DNA of 64,000 nucleotides. It comes from Actinomyces slackii. Lineage in GTDB: Bacteria > Actinomycetota > Actinomycetes > Actinomycetales > Actinomycetaceae. The position numbers and the translations under genes are program-made. This document shows positions 53,982 through 63,515 of this stretch, piece by piece. The stretch is from NCBI RefSeq assembly GCF_900637295.1, contig NZ_LR134363.1, forward strand, positions 248,001-312,000. The letters run 5' to 3'. The notes under the pieces are model-generated. The model had not been told where the DNA came from, ran no database searches, and saw only the letters and a list, made by a program, of their open reading frames with translations. Each line of letters begins with the position of its first letter. Position 1 is the first letter of the stretch.

Positions 53982-54237
53982 GAGCCCCATCCGCGCACTC
54001 CTGCGCACCACGGGGAGCGCCCCGAGCGCCCCGCGCGTCCCCGCAACGTCCCCGACCTCCCCGCGGTCCACCCGGGCCGCGCCAGTCCGCCCCAGTCCGC
54101 CCGGGCCCCGGGGGCAGCAATGCCAGTGTTTGTCATGAACGCTGGGTTCACCCCCGTCCGCCCGGGAGGCCCGGGCCCTCCCCGAGCACTCCTGGTGGGC
54201 AGCTCTCGACCGCACCTCAACCGCGCCTCTACCGCAC

Positions 54238-54279
54238 AGGCCGGGCCGGCCGCTCCCGTGGGAGTGGCCGGCCCGGCCT
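54238..54279. terminator. 20-bp hairpin after the beta-propeller gene A
   Basis: AGGCCGGGCCGGCCGCTCCC pairs with its complement through 19 Watson-Crick pairs and one G-T, with a 2-nt loop. It lies between convergent genes (stops at 53981 and 54295) and can end transcription from either side. The rest of 53982-54294 shows no gene. Confidence 0.85.
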
Positions 54280-54294
54280 GGCAGCACCACAGGG

Positions 54295-57200
54295 TCAGTG
54301 CTGCTTGATGGTGATGCCCTCGATGGCCAGGGTGACCGTGTCGGGGCCCGCCGATCCGGACATGTAGGTGTTCAGGCCCACGCGCCCGGCGTCCTTGAGG
54401 TTCTCGTCATTGTCGACGATGTCGGTCCCCCACTCCTCGGGCTCGGTGTCCCCGACCCAGAGCTTGGCCTGGACCGCCGTGGACTTCTCACCCGAGACGA
54501 CCATGCGCAGGTGCAGGGTCTGCCCCGGCTGGTAGGCATCGGTGAGCAGGATCGTGCCCAGCGCGGTCTCCCTGCCCTGGACCACCTTGGAGATGGTCGC
54601 CACCGGCGGACCGGCGGCGCCGACCCGGACCGTGGCCTGGTACTGACCGGCGTCATTGCCCCGAGCGACGTAGGAGACGAAGGCTCCGTTGCCGCCGGGA
54701 AGAGCGTCCAGGGAGAAGTCGACGACGGCGTCGGTGGAGGTCGACTCCAGCACCTCCGAGCCGATGGAGCTCGAGGACCGGGCGCCGGCCATGGCCACGC
54801 GCCCCGCCGAGTCACTGGTGGACAGGGAGTCGGCGTTCCAGATCGGGGTCCACGAGCCACCGGTGTCGGCCTTGCCCCAGCCGCGCGAGGTGGTGCGGTC
54901 GAAGCCGTCGGCCAGCAGGACGGATCCTGTCTCGGGGGTCTTGGGGTCCTCCTTGTCGGGCTCGACCTCCTTGCCGCTTCCCAGGGTGTAGTGCGTGGCG
55001 ACCTGGGAGGGGCCGAGCGGGGCGCCGTAGACGGCGACCTCGTCGATATCGGCCTGGATGTAGTAGTTGGAGGGCGCCCCGTTGACTCCCTGGAGGGAGT
55101 CGCCGCCCACGCGCCAGTAGCCGGAGTAGGACTGGCCGGAGGTGAAGGAGGCGTCCGAGGCGGCCACCTTGCCGTCCACGTAGAGCGTGGCACCGGAGGT
55201 GGGGCTGAGTGTGGCCACGATGTGGTGCCACTCGCCGTCGTTGACCGCCTTCTCCGTGGTGATCGTGTTGACCTGCCCCGGGTAGAGCATGAAGCTGACG
55301 GTGCCGTCATTGCGCATGTAGACGATGCGGTCGCGCTGGGAGGAGCTTCCCGTGCGCGAGGAGCCGAAGCCCATGATGGCGCCTCCGCGGGCGGTCTCGG
55401 TGCGCACCCAGGTCTCCATGGTGAAGCTGGAGGGGGCGGGAACGGCCGAGTTCGTGTACCCGTTGCTCAGGGACCGGCCCTGCGAGCTGAGATTGAGGGC
55501 CGATCCGGTGTCCAGGAAGGACTCAGCGCCCCAGGAGTAGTTGGAGCCGAAGAGCCGCAGGTTGCTGCCGGCCACGAAGTCGGCGGCGCTGGCTCCACTG
55601 GTCTCATCCATGGGCCAGTAGTGGGCGGCGCCGTCGGCCAGGACGCGCCCGCCGTAGGGGCTCAGTCCCTCGCCCTCGGCGGCCGTGACGGTCACCCAGT
55701 CCGAGTGGGTGAAGGCCCCCCAGGGATCGGTGACGACGACGCGGTAGCGGTGAGTGGCCCCGGGGGCGACGACGTCGGTGGCCGAGAGCATGGAGCTCTC
55801 CCAGAATCCGGCGGTGACCGTCTGGGTGGAGATCGGCTCGGAATTGCGGGTATCTCGGTAGACCGTGTAGGTCAGGGTCTTGTCATCCCGATCCCAGTTG
55901 GTGGGGAAGGACAGGGTGACCACGCCGGCGCGCTCAGAGGAGGCGGTGACCTTGTAGGCACCGCCCTTGACCATGGGGCCCTGCTCATTGGGGGCGATGT
56001 CGCGGCGGGCGAAGCGCACCAGGCCCTGCTGGGCCTTGCCGTTGACGCTGGGGAACTCCCCGCCGAAGACGACGTACTGGTCATTGCCCTCAACGGTCCA
56101 GGCGGCCTGGTCGGTCTTGGTGATCTTGCCGGCCTTGAACTCGGGGTAGAAGTTGAGGTTGGTGGTGGCGTTGGTGCCCTGGAAGTCGGTGTAGCCGCGC
56201 TTGGAGTTGGGCTTGACCACACCGGTGGCGCCGTTGACGAAGGCCACTGCGTTGTGGTAGCGGTGCGGGGCCGACTCGGGCAGGCCACCGATGTTGGAGC
56301 AGTCGTGGGTGTGGCTGGTGGAGTAGACGACGTCGCCAGCGGAGTGGACGTCGTAGGAGTCCCCGTGGCAGTCCGCCATGAAGTCCAGGTCGCCGGTGGC
56401 CCAGTTGGCGCGGAAGGTTCCCTCGAATGCGCCGGACTGGGAGTAGGAGACCCCGTAGAGCCCCTTGTCATCGGCGACCAGGCTCATGACCGAGCCCCAG
56501 ATGCCCGCGGTGCGCACGAGCTTGTTGATGTTGTTCTTCCGCAGGGAGCCGTCGTTCTCCAGGATGGCCAGGCCGTAGCCGGGGTTCTGCGAGCCCCCCA
56601 CGGAGGTGAAGGCGCCGCCGATGGCCACGGCGCTGCTGTCGGCGGCCACGGCGATGGTGCGCACGTAGAGGTCGTCGACCTTGGCGGAGAAGTCCGTCAG
56701 GCGCTGGGCGCCCAGGTCGACGGCGGCCACTCGCTGACGGTCGGCGCGATTGACCTGGGTGAAGGCGCCGCCGATGTAGAGGGTGGAGCCGTCCGGCGAG
56801 AGCTCCACGGCCTTGACCGAGCCGTTGGCGGCGGCCGCCAGGGGCACGCGCTGGCCGGAGGCGGCGCTGACCGCGCCGACCCTCCAGGTGGTCTCTCCGT
56901 TCAGGGAGGTGAAGTCTCCGCCGATGTAGAGGGTGGAGCCATCGGGGGAGGCCTCGATGGAGTTGATCCTGCCGTTGGTGGAGGGGGCCCAGTCCGTCAT
57001 CTCGCCGGTGGTGATGTCGTAGGCCACGGCGTTGGCTCGGGAGGTTTCGTTCTGTCCGGCCGCTGAGCCGGCGGGGCGGGCGCTGGAGAAGTCGCCCACC
57101 GCGTAGACCGTGTTGCCGACCACGGCCTGGTCCCAGACCACGCCGTTGATCTGCACGGTGGGCAGGGCGTCGGCGGAGACGGTGGCAGGGAGCCCTCCCC

Positions 57201-57327
57201 CACCGCCCGGTGAGGCGGGCTCAGCAGCGGCAGGTGTCACGGGAAGGGTCAGTGCGGCCAGGCCCAGTGGCAGGGCCACAGACACGGCCACGAGGCCGCG
57301 CAGTATGCGAGCGGTTCTCACGCGCAC
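54295..57327 (-). CDS. Exported beta-propeller protein A with LamG and C-terminal domains
   Basis: 1,010 residues. A signal peptide (RILRGLVAVSVALPLGLAALTLPVTPAAAE) is followed by a propeller domain with repeated SPDGSTLYIGG, PTVQINGVVWDQAVVGNTVYAVG, YDITTGEMTDW and the shared ADCHGDSYDVH, THDCSNIGG. A fibronectin-like segment (TYTVYRDTRN) precedes a LamG-type domain (about residues 560-760, FTMETWVRTET, GEWHHIVATLSPTSGATLYVDG). The last 200 residues form a beta-rich domain (SVLLADGFDRTTS), probably carbohydrate-binding. It is probably released or wall-associated. Two smaller paralogues follow at 58265 and 60031. Confidence 0.85.
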   Translation of the reverse strand: MRVRTARILRGLVAVSVALPLGLAALTLPVTPAAAEPASPGGGGGLPATVSADALPTVQINGVVWDQAVVGNTVYAVGDFSSARPAGSAAGQNETSRANAVAYDITTGEMTDWAPSTNGRINSIEASPDGSTLYIGGDFTSLNGETTWRVGAVSAASGQRVPLAAAANGSVKAVELSPDGSTLYIGGAFTQVNRADRQRVAAVDLGAQRLTDFSAKVDDLYVRTIAVAADSSAVAIGGAFTSVGGSQNPGYGLAILENDGSLRKNNINKLVRTAGIWGSVMSLVADDKGLYGVSYSQSGAFEGTFRANWATGDLDFMADCHGDSYDVHSAGDVVYSTSHTHDCSNIGGLPESAPHRYHNAVAFVNGATGVVKPNSKRGYTDFQGTNATTNLNFYPEFKAGKITKTDQAAWTVEGNDQYVVFGGEFPSVNGKAQQGLVRFARRDIAPNEQGPMVKGGAYKVTASSERAGVVTLSFPTNWDRDDKTLTYTVYRDTRNSEPISTQTVTAGFWESSMLSATDVVAPGATHRYRVVVTDPWGAFTHSDWVTVTAAEGEGLSPYGGRVLADGAAHYWPMDETSGASAADFVAGSNLRLFGSNYSWGAESFLDTGSALNLSSQGRSLSNGYTNSAVPAPSSFTMETWVRTETARGGAIMGFGSSRTGSSSQRDRIVYMRNDGTVSFMLYPGQVNTITTEKAVNDGEWHHIVATLSPTSGATLYVDGKVAASDASFTSGQSYSGYWRVGGDSLQGVNGAPSNYYIQADIDEVAVYGAPLGPSQVATHYTLGSGKEVEPDKEDPKTPETGSVLLADGFDRTTSRGWGKADTGGSWTPIWNADSLSTSDSAGRVAMAGARSSSSIGSEVLESTSTDAVVDFSLDALPGGNGAFVSYVARGNDAGQYQATVRVGAAGPPVATISKVVQGRETALGTILLTDAYQPGQTLHLRMVVSGEKSTAVQAKLWVGDTEPEEWGTDIVDNDENLKDAGRVGLNTYMSGSAGPDTVTLAIEGITIKQH

Positions 57328-57472
57328 TCCGTTTCATGATGATCATGGGACTAAGGGAAATACCGGAAAAATGGGAACCGGCAGTGGGCGCTGGCGACCA
57401 GGCCCGGACTGGCTCAGAGTACATCGACAACTCAGCCTCTGTCCTATTGTTGAGACTCACAAAAGAGTCACA

Positions 57473-57525
57473 ATCGTGACAGTGCGGGCGGGGCTGTCCA
57501 CCAGCCCCGCCCGCACTGTCACGAT
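57473..57525. terminator. 23-bp perfect hairpin after the lipoprotein gene
   Basis: The arms, 57473-57495 and 57503-57525, pair completely, with the core GTGACAGTGCGGGCGGGG and a 7-nt loop. A TTTT run follows it in the minus-strand direction, typical for an intrinsic terminator of the gene at 57534. Confidence 0.9.
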
Positions 57526-57533
57526 CAACACAA

Positions 57534-58178
57534 TCAGCTGGGAGCGGCCCCCTCGAAGACCGCCGCAGGATAGCCCGCCCCCATGTCGACGACGATGCGC
57601 ACCTTCCCACGACCTTCAGCAGGGACGGTGAAGGCGCGCTCGATCGCCAGCGACTGCCCTGCGGCAAGGGATGCCGGAATGACATCCGATGACGTGACGA
57701 TCTCCTGGGCGGGTGTGCCCTCATCGCCGTAAGAAACGGTGATCACCAGGCCGCTCAGTGCCAGATCCGCGCCGGAGGTGTTTGACACCGTGACCGGGAC
57801 CACGATTCCGGGACCGCCAATCTCACCCGGACCCGCAGCCAGGTCCTGGGATCGGATCTCCCCGATCTGCAGGGCGACGTCGTTGTTGACGGTGACGGCC
57901 TCATCGGTGCCCACCGAGTCGAGCTGATCGGCGCCCAGGTCCCCCGACTCGACGGCCTCGGTGTTGACGGCGGAGGCCCGAGGGGTGGTCAGCTGGGTGG
58001 GTGCTGTGGTGGCGTCCGGGGTCCCGACTGGGCGGGAGCTCGCGGCACTGGCGGCGGTAGCCGAAGAGCCGCTCGCGGAAGCGGATCCGGAGGCCCGTGT
58101 CTCATCACCGCCTCCGGAGCAGGCGGCGAGGGACAGGGCGAGCAGGGCGGGAAGGATGAGGAGGCGTGAGCGTGACAC
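57534..58178 (-). CDS. Putative lipoprotein
   Basis: About 214 residues. A type-II signal peptide ends with LSLAACSGG, so the lipobox cysteine is the first residue of the mature protein. A Ser/Ala-rich linker is followed by a folded domain (TNNDVALQIGEI-type strand, IVVPVTVSNTSGADLALSGLVITVSYG, FTVPAEGRGKVRIVVDMG) that looks like an immunoglobulin or DUF4352-type beta-sandwich. Its position between two propeller genes suggests a related surface role. Start is GTG 58178; an in-frame ATG is at 58211. Confidence 0.8.
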   Translation of the reverse strand: MSRSRLLILPALLALSLAACSGGGDETRASGSASASGSSATAASAASSRPVGTPDATTAPTQLTTPRASAVNTEAVESGDLGADQLDSVGTDEAVTVNNDVALQIGEIRSQDLAAGPGEIGGPGIVVPVTVSNTSGADLALSGLVITVSYGDEGTPAQEIVTSSDVIPASLAAGQSLAIERAFTVPAEGRGKVRIVVDMGAGYPAAVFEGAAPS

Positions 58179-58264
58179 GCCGCCCAGCCTACGGCCTCCA
58201 GCGCCCATCGGCACACCCCGACCCAGGCTCCCGGGCCGCCCCCTAGCGCGTAAGCGATGCACGA

Positions 58265-59812
58265 TCACCACCACCACCATCTATTGTTGCCGCCCCAGTC
58301 GTCATCGTCGTCATCATCGTCGTCATTGTCACCGCCATTGTTGTTCCCGTTGTTGTCGCCGCCGCCGTTGTCGCCGCCGTTATCGCCACCGCCGTTGTTG
58401 CCGCCGTTATCGCCACCGCCGTTGTCGCCGCCGTTGTTGTTACCGTTGTTGTCGCCGCCGTTATCGCCGCCGCCGTTGTTGCCGCCGTTGTCGCCACCGT
58501 TGTTGTTGCCGCCGGTGACGGAGAAGCGAACAAGACCCTGCTGAGCCATTCCCTCCACGGCCGGGAACTCCCCGCCATAGACGATGTACTGGTCGTTGCC
58601 CTCCACGGTCCAGGTGGCCTGGTTGGTATTGGTGATGGTGCCGATCTGGAAGACAGGGCGGAAGCCCTCCAGAACGGTGGGAGCGGGCTGCCCCGAGTGA
58701 TCCTTGTACCCCCACACCCGGTTGCGCTGGACCGTGCCGGTGGCCGCATTGGTGAAGGCGACCGCATGGTAGTAGTTCGTGGAGTCGGGGAAGCCGCCGA
58801 TGTTGCTGCAGTCGTGGGTGTGACCGGCGATGTAGACAATGCTCGCCGTCGGGTGGACGTCATAGGAGTCGCCGTGGCAGTCGGCCAGGAAGTCCAGGTT
58901 GCCCGTGCTCCAGTTGGCGCGGAACATCCCCTCGATGGTCCCCTCGGAGCGGCTGTGGGAGTAGGCCACGCCGTAGAGCCCACTGGCGTCGGACTTCAGG
59001 CTCATGATGCCGGCGTTCTCGTTGGCATTGCGCACCACGGAGGTGATGTTGTTGTGGCGCAGCGAGCCGTCCGGCTCCAGGATCGCCAGGCCGTAGCCCG
59101 GATCGGAGGAGCCGCCCACCGAGGTGAAGGATCCGCCGATGGCCACGGCGCTGCCGTCGGCCGCCACGGTGATGGAACGGACCTGGGAGTTGTCCACCTC
59201 GGGGGCGAAGTCGGTCAGCGCCTGGGTGCCCAGGTTGAGCGCCGCGGCCCGGGAACGGCCCGAGTTGTTGATCTGCGTGAAGGAACCGGCCATGTAGAGC
59301 GTGGAGCCATCGGGGGAGATCTCCAGGTCCCTGACCGCGGCATTGGCCGAGGCGCCCAGGGCCTGACGGGCACCCGCAGCATTGACCGCCCCCACGCGCC
59401 AGGTGTTCTCACCGTTGAGGGTGGAGAACTGCCCGCCCAGGTAGATGGTGGATCCGTCCTTGGAGGCCTCCACCGCATAGATGGCCCCATTGGTGGTGGG
59501 CGCCCAGTCCAGAAGGGTGCCGGTGGTGATGTCATAGGCCAGCGCATTGGCCCGGGGAGTCTCGTTCTGACCGGGTGCCGACCCGGCGGGACGCGCATTG
59601 TCGAACTTCCCGACGGCGTAGACAACATTTCCCACCACAGCCTGGTCCCACACGACGCCGTCGATCTGGACCGTCGGCAGGGGCGTGGGCGAGGCGGGAA
59701 CCGGGTCGGCGGCCTGGGCGGGCGCCGTTACTCCGGGCAGCAGGCCGATGAGGGCGAGGGGGAGGGCCGCCGCTGCGGCCAGTGCGGAGCGCGCACGGCG
59801 TGCAAAACTCAC
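58265..59812 (-). CDS. Exported beta-propeller protein B with Asn/Gly/Asp-rich tail
   Basis: 515 residues from GTG 59812 (GGAGTT upstream). The signal peptide is followed by the shared propeller family: PTVQIDGVVWDQAVVGNVVYAVGKF, SKDGSTIYLGG, YDITTGTLLDW, FLADCHGDSYDVH and HTHDCSNIGG. After QGLVRFSVTGG the protein becomes a low-complexity region with repeated GGDNGGNN units for about 65 residues, a run of nine Asp, and WGGNNRWWWW as the end. No LPXTG or TM helix follows. The tail may bind a surface ligand or metal. Confidence 0.85.
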   Translation of the reverse strand: MSFARRARSALAAAAALPLALIGLLPGVTAPAQAADPVPASPTPLPTVQIDGVVWDQAVVGNVVYAVGKFDNARPAGSAPGQNETPRANALAYDITTGTLLDWAPTTNGAIYAVEASKDGSTIYLGGQFSTLNGENTWRVGAVNAAGARQALGASANAAVRDLEISPDGSTLYMAGSFTQINNSGRSRAAALNLGTQALTDFAPEVDNSQVRSITVAADGSAVAIGGSFTSVGGSSDPGYGLAILEPDGSLRHNNITSVVRNANENAGIMSLKSDASGLYGVAYSHSRSEGTIEGMFRANWSTGNLDFLADCHGDSYDVHPTASIVYIAGHTHDCSNIGGFPDSTNYYHAVAFTNAATGTVQRNRVWGYKDHSGQPAPTVLEGFRPVFQIGTITNTNQATWTVEGNDQYIVYGGEFPAVEGMAQQGLVRFSVTGGNNNGGDNGGNNGGGDNGGDNNGNNNGGDNGGGDNGGNNGGGDNGGDNGGGDNNGNNNGGDNDDDDDDDDDWGGNNRWWWW

Positions 59813-60030
59813 GAGAACTCCGATCTTGAGCAAGGGGAACGGGCGAATCGGCGAGAGGGGAATCACGGCTCCAGGGAGCACGGCACCCGCCGGGCCCTCA
59901 GAGTAACCCACAGATAACACTTGGGTAACAGAATCCTGGGACGAACCTTCGAGATTGCCGTGAGCATGGTCACTCGGGGTGCTCGCCCGCGCTGATCCTC
60001 GCCGACACGCGCCGGTCCCGCCCGCCCTCG

Positions 60031-61989
60031 TCACCGCTGCGCCTCGGCCGGCTGGCGCTGAGCCCCCTCGGGAGCATCGCCCTGCGGGTCGACGGCTGGC
60101 TGCTGGCCCTCAGGGGCCCCCTCCGGGGGCTGCGCGCCGTCCGCGCCCCGAGCGGCCCCGGCCCCCTTGCCAGCATCGTCCTCGGCGTCGTCGTCCTGCT
60201 GATCGGCATCGTCGTCCTCGGGCGCCTCACCCGCCGTCAGGGTGATCGTCTCGGAGCGCGTCCACGCCCCCCACTGATCCCAGACCACCACCACGTAGGT
60301 GTGAGTGGACCCCGGCTCCACCGTGTCGCGGGCCACGACCTCTCCGGTCTCCCAGTAGGCGCGCCTCTGCTTGGAGTTCCACACGGCGGTCTTGGCCTGG
60401 TAGTCCTCCAGGGTCTTGCCCTCGGTGTCGTCACGATAGAGGGCGTAGGTCAGGGTGGCGTCATCACGGTCGCGCCTGTAGGGGATGCGCAGCTCCACCT
60501 CGCCCGAGTCGGTCACCGAGGCCTTGATGCCCGGCTCGCCGGGATCGGTGGGGCCCTCCTGATTGGGCGCCACATGCCTGCGGGCGAAGCGCACCAGTCC
60601 CTGCTGGGGCTTGCCATTGACGCTGGTGAACTCCCCTCCGTAGACCAGGTAGTCCCTACTGGCCTCCACCGTCCACGTCGCCTGGGTCATCCCGGTGTGA
60701 GTCCCGGGAGCGAACTCGGGGAAGAACTGCTGCACGGAGGCCGCGGGCTGACCGGTGTGGCTGGCGTAGTGAGGTTCGGGGCTGGGCTGGACCGTCCCCC
60801 TGGCCGTGGCCGAGAAGGCGGGGGCGTGCCAGTGCTGGCGGGGCTCGTTGGTCTCGGGGAACCCTCCGATCATCGAGCAGTCATGGGCATGGCTGGCCAC
60901 ATAGACGATGTCACCGGCGGGCTGGACGTCATAGGAGTCGCCATGGCAGTCGGCCATGAGGTCGATCTGGCCCCCCTGCCAGTCGGCGCGCAGCATGCCC
61001 TCGAAGTTCCCCTCCCCGGAGTAGAACACGGCGTAGAAGCCGCGATCGTCCCCCGACAGGTTCATCGCGCCGCTGAACTGCCCGCCCGAGGAGACGACGT
61101 CGGCCAGGCCCAGTTCGCGCAGCGTGCCATCCACCCCCATGAGCGCCAGGCCGGGAGTGGCCTGGCCATCGACCGAGGTGAAGGAGCCCCCCAGGGTCAC
61201 GGCCGAGTTGTCCGGGGCCACGGCGATGGAGCGCACGGAGAAGTCGGCGATCTTCGGGGCGAAGTCGGTCACCGAGCCGGATGCCAGATCGACGGCGGCC
61301 GCCCTCGCGCGGTCCTTGCCGTTGAGCTCGGTGAAGGCCCCGCCCAGGTAGAGCGTGGAGCCGTCAGGGGACACATCCATGGCCTCGACGACGCTGTTGG
61401 CCCCCAGCCCCAGCTCCTTGCGCTCACCGCTGGAGGCGTCAACGGCACCCACCCGCGCTGTGGCCTCGCCGCCCACCTGGGTGAACTCCCCGGCCAGATA
61501 GATGGTGGAGCCGTCCGGCGAGGCCTCGACCTCGAGGATCTGCGCATCGACCTGGGGACTCCAGTCCAGCATCTCCCCGGTGGTGATGTCATAGGCCAGC
61601 GCATTGGTCCGCGGCGTCTCGCTCTCACCCGGCGCAGCCCCGGCCGGACGGGCGGAGGTGAACTGGCCCACGGCGTAGACCGTGGTGCCCACAACCTCCT
61701 GATCCCAGACGACGCCGTCGATCTGGACCGTGGGCAGGGCGTCGGCGGCGACGGTTTGAAGGGGACGATCGGAGTCCTCCTTCTTCGCCTCCTCCCCCTG
61801 GGCGGGGCTGCCGGTCACCAGCGCCCCCAGGGGAAGGGCCAGGGCCAGGAGCAGGGCCGCGCCTCGGCCCCCGCCCGCTCGGGCCGCGCTGCCCACTCGT
61901 ATTGTTCGAGACCGGCTCGCCTCGGGTATCGGGCGCCGCTCACGCTCGCCCCGATTGGCCGCCCGGAGTATCGGGATAGTCCTCAACAC
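60031..61989 (-). CDS. Exported beta-propeller protein C with acidic Pro/Glu-rich tail
   Basis: 652 residues from GTG 61989, which has GGAGGA upstream. N-terminal hydrophobic segment (ALLLALALPLGALVTGSPAQG) is a signal peptide. The propeller has PTVQIDGVVWDQEVVGTTVYAVG, SPDGSTIYLAG, YDITTGEMLDW, LMADCHGDSYDV and SHAHDCSMIGG. A fibronectin-like domain (LTYALYRDDTEG) follows, then a disordered, acidic and Pro/Gln-rich C-terminus. No LPXTG. Paralogue of A and B; the order A-lipoprotein-B-C on one strand suggests an operon or a duplicated cluster. Confidence 0.87.
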   Translation of the reverse strand: MLRTIPILRAANRGERERRPIPEASRSRTIRVGSAARAGGGRGAALLLALALPLGALVTGSPAQGEEAKKEDSDRPLQTVAADALPTVQIDGVVWDQEVVGTTVYAVGQFTSARPAGAAPGESETPRTNALAYDITTGEMLDWSPQVDAQILEVEASPDGSTIYLAGEFTQVGGEATARVGAVDASSGERKELGLGANSVVEAMDVSPDGSTLYLGGAFTELNGKDRARAAAVDLASGSVTDFAPKIADFSVRSIAVAPDNSAVTLGGSFTSVDGQATPGLALMGVDGTLRELGLADVVSSGGQFSGAMNLSGDDRGFYAVFYSGEGNFEGMLRADWQGGQIDLMADCHGDSYDVQPAGDIVYVASHAHDCSMIGGFPETNEPRQHWHAPAFSATARGTVQPSPEPHYASHTGQPAASVQQFFPEFAPGTHTGMTQATWTVEASRDYLVYGGEFTSVNGKPQQGLVRFARRHVAPNQEGPTDPGEPGIKASVTDSGEVELRIPYRRDRDDATLTYALYRDDTEGKTLEDYQAKTAVWNSKQRRAYWETGEVVARDTVEPGSTHTYVVVVWDQWGAWTRSETITLTAGEAPEDDDADQQDDDAEDDAGKGAGAARGADGAQPPEGAPEGQQPAVDPQGDAPEGAQRQPAEAQR

Positions 61990-62061
61990 AGCTTCCTCCA
62001 TGGTGGATCGGCTCATCGCCGGGCCCGAGCCATGACGCACCACGGGAGCGAGATCACGGCA

Positions 62062-62098
62062 GAGTCGCTAGAGTCGCTAGAGTCTCGCTAGAGTCGCT
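62062..62098. repeat. Short tandem repeat upstream of propeller gene C
   Basis: GAGTCGCTA occurs twice head-to-tail (62062, 62071) and then as GAGTCTCGCTA and GAGTCGCT. The 362-bp divergent gap to the gene at 62352 also holds AGCGATCCAC twice near 62247. No gene was recognised in the gap. Confidence 0.65.
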
Positions 62099-62351
62099 GC
62101 GGAGCCATGGAGAGTCACAGCACGAGCCCGGCACTGACGGTCTGCGCATCATCCTGGCCCCCATGCCTCACATAGGTCTATGGTCCGTATTACCCATGGC
62201 ACGTTGTGGGATATCTCCCTAGCGCCGTGATCCACGGCGCTCTACAGCGATCCACAGCGATCCACGCCGCCCGCCCCCGCCACGCAGCCCGGCTCCCGGC
62301 GCGACCCTCCCCAGCCGATAGGCTGAGGGCCCTCCCAAGGAAAGGCCCACC

Positions 62352-63515
62352 GTGACTCCCTCCGACCGCCTGCGCATCGCGATGATCGGCACCCGCGGCG
62401 TCCCCGCGCGCTACGGGGGCTTCGAGACGGCGATCGAGGAGGTCGGACAGCGCCTGGCCGCGCGCGGCCATCAGGTCCTGGTCTACTGCCGCAACCCCGA
62501 GCCGGGCACCCCTCTGCCCCGCACCTACCTGGGCATGCGCCTGGTGGAGCTGCCGGCGGTCAAGAACAGGAGCCTGGAGACCCTGAGCCACACGGCCCTG
62601 TCCGTGGCCCACCTCCTGCGCCGGGTGCCCCCGGATGCCGCCTTCGTCTTCAATGCCGCCAACGCCCCCTTCCTGCCGGCGCTGCGAGCCGCGCGCATCC
62701 CCGTGGCCACCCATGTTGACGGCCTGGAGTGGCGGCGCGGCAAGTGGGGCCCCACGGGCCAGCGCTACTACCGGGCCGCCGAGGCCGCCGCGGTGCGCTT
62801 CTCCGACGCGCTCATCGCCGATGCCCAGGGCATCGCCGACTACTACGCCGAGGAGTTCACCGCCCCCACCGAGCTCATCGCCTACGGCGCCCCCCGGGTT
62901 CGGGCCGACGCCGCCCGCCTGGCCGAGCTGGGCCTGGAGTCCAAGGCCTTCCACCTGGTGGTGGCGCGCTTCGAGGTGGAGAACCACGTCGACGTCATCG
63001 TCGAGGGCTATGCGGGCTCCGGGGCGCGGATGCCGCTGGTCGTCGTCGGCTCAGCCCCCTACGCCGATGAGTACACCGCCCGGATCACCTCCCTGGCCGA
63101 CTCCCGGGTGCGCCTCCTGGGGGGCGTGTGGGACCAGGACCTGCTGGACGCGCTGTACTGCGGGGCGCTGACCTACCTGCACGGCCACTCGGTGGGCGGC
63201 ACCAATCCCTCCCTGCTGCGGGCCATCGGCGCGGCCACGGCGGTGGATGCCTTCGACGTCTCCTTCAACCGCGAGGTGCTGGGCCCGGCCGGCCGCTACT
63301 GGTCGACCCCCCAGGAGGTGGCCGGCCTCATCGAGTCCGCCGAGGCCGGCGCCCCCGCCCAGGTGGAGCGGGGCCGCCAGAGCCTGGAGCGCGCCGCCCT
63401 CTACGACTGGGATGACGTGGCCGCCCGCTACGAGGAGCTGGCCCGGCACCTGGCCACGACGGGCCCCGTGCGCCATCGCCCCTCGGGGCGCCGCACCGGG
63501 AAGGTGCCGCGATGA
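62352..63515 (+). CDS. DUF1972/GT4-type glycosyltransferase
   Basis: 387 residues. N-terminal IAMIGTRGVPARYGGFETAIEEVG is the DUF1972 signature, found at the start of a set of GT4 transferases. HVDGLEWRRGKWG and ADAQGIADYYAEEF follow. The C-terminal half has VVARFEVENHVDVIVEGY, VRLLGGVWDQDLLDALY and the donor-binding GGTNPSLLRAIGAA. It probably acts early in exopolysaccharide or wall-glycan synthesis. Its stop overlaps the next gene start (ATGA). The GTG start has AAGGAAAGG upstream. Confidence 0.92.
   Translation: MTPSDRLRIAMIGTRGVPARYGGFETAIEEVGQRLAARGHQVLVYCRNPEPGTPLPRTYLGMRLVELPAVKNRSLETLSHTALSVAHLLRRVPPDAAFVFNAANAPFLPALRAARIPVATHVDGLEWRRGKWGPTGQRYYRAAEAAAVRFSDALIADAQGIADYYAEEFTAPTELIAYGAPRVRADAARLAELGLESKAFHLVVARFEVENHVDVIVEGYAGSGARMPLVVVGSAPYADEYTARITSLADSRVRLLGGVWDQDLLDALYCGALTYLHGHSVGGTNPSLLRAIGAATAVDAFDVSFNREVLGPAGRYWSTPQEVAGLIESAEAGAPAQVERGRQSLERAALYDWDDVAARYEELARHLATTGPVRHRPSGRRTGKVPR

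Noticed and set aside
53610-54290. 226-codon minus-strand open frame
   Set aside because: It opposes the C-terminal part of a well-supported GT2 gene and has no recognisable domain.
54298-57066. 922-codon plus-strand open frame opposite propeller gene A
   Set aside because: Shadow of the minus-strand gene, which has a signal peptide and domain motifs; the opposite frame has neither.
58265-58515. Possible CRISPR-like repeats
   Set aside because: The repeats are trinucleotide-based, contiguous and in frame with a protein tail; there are no unique spacers or cas genes.
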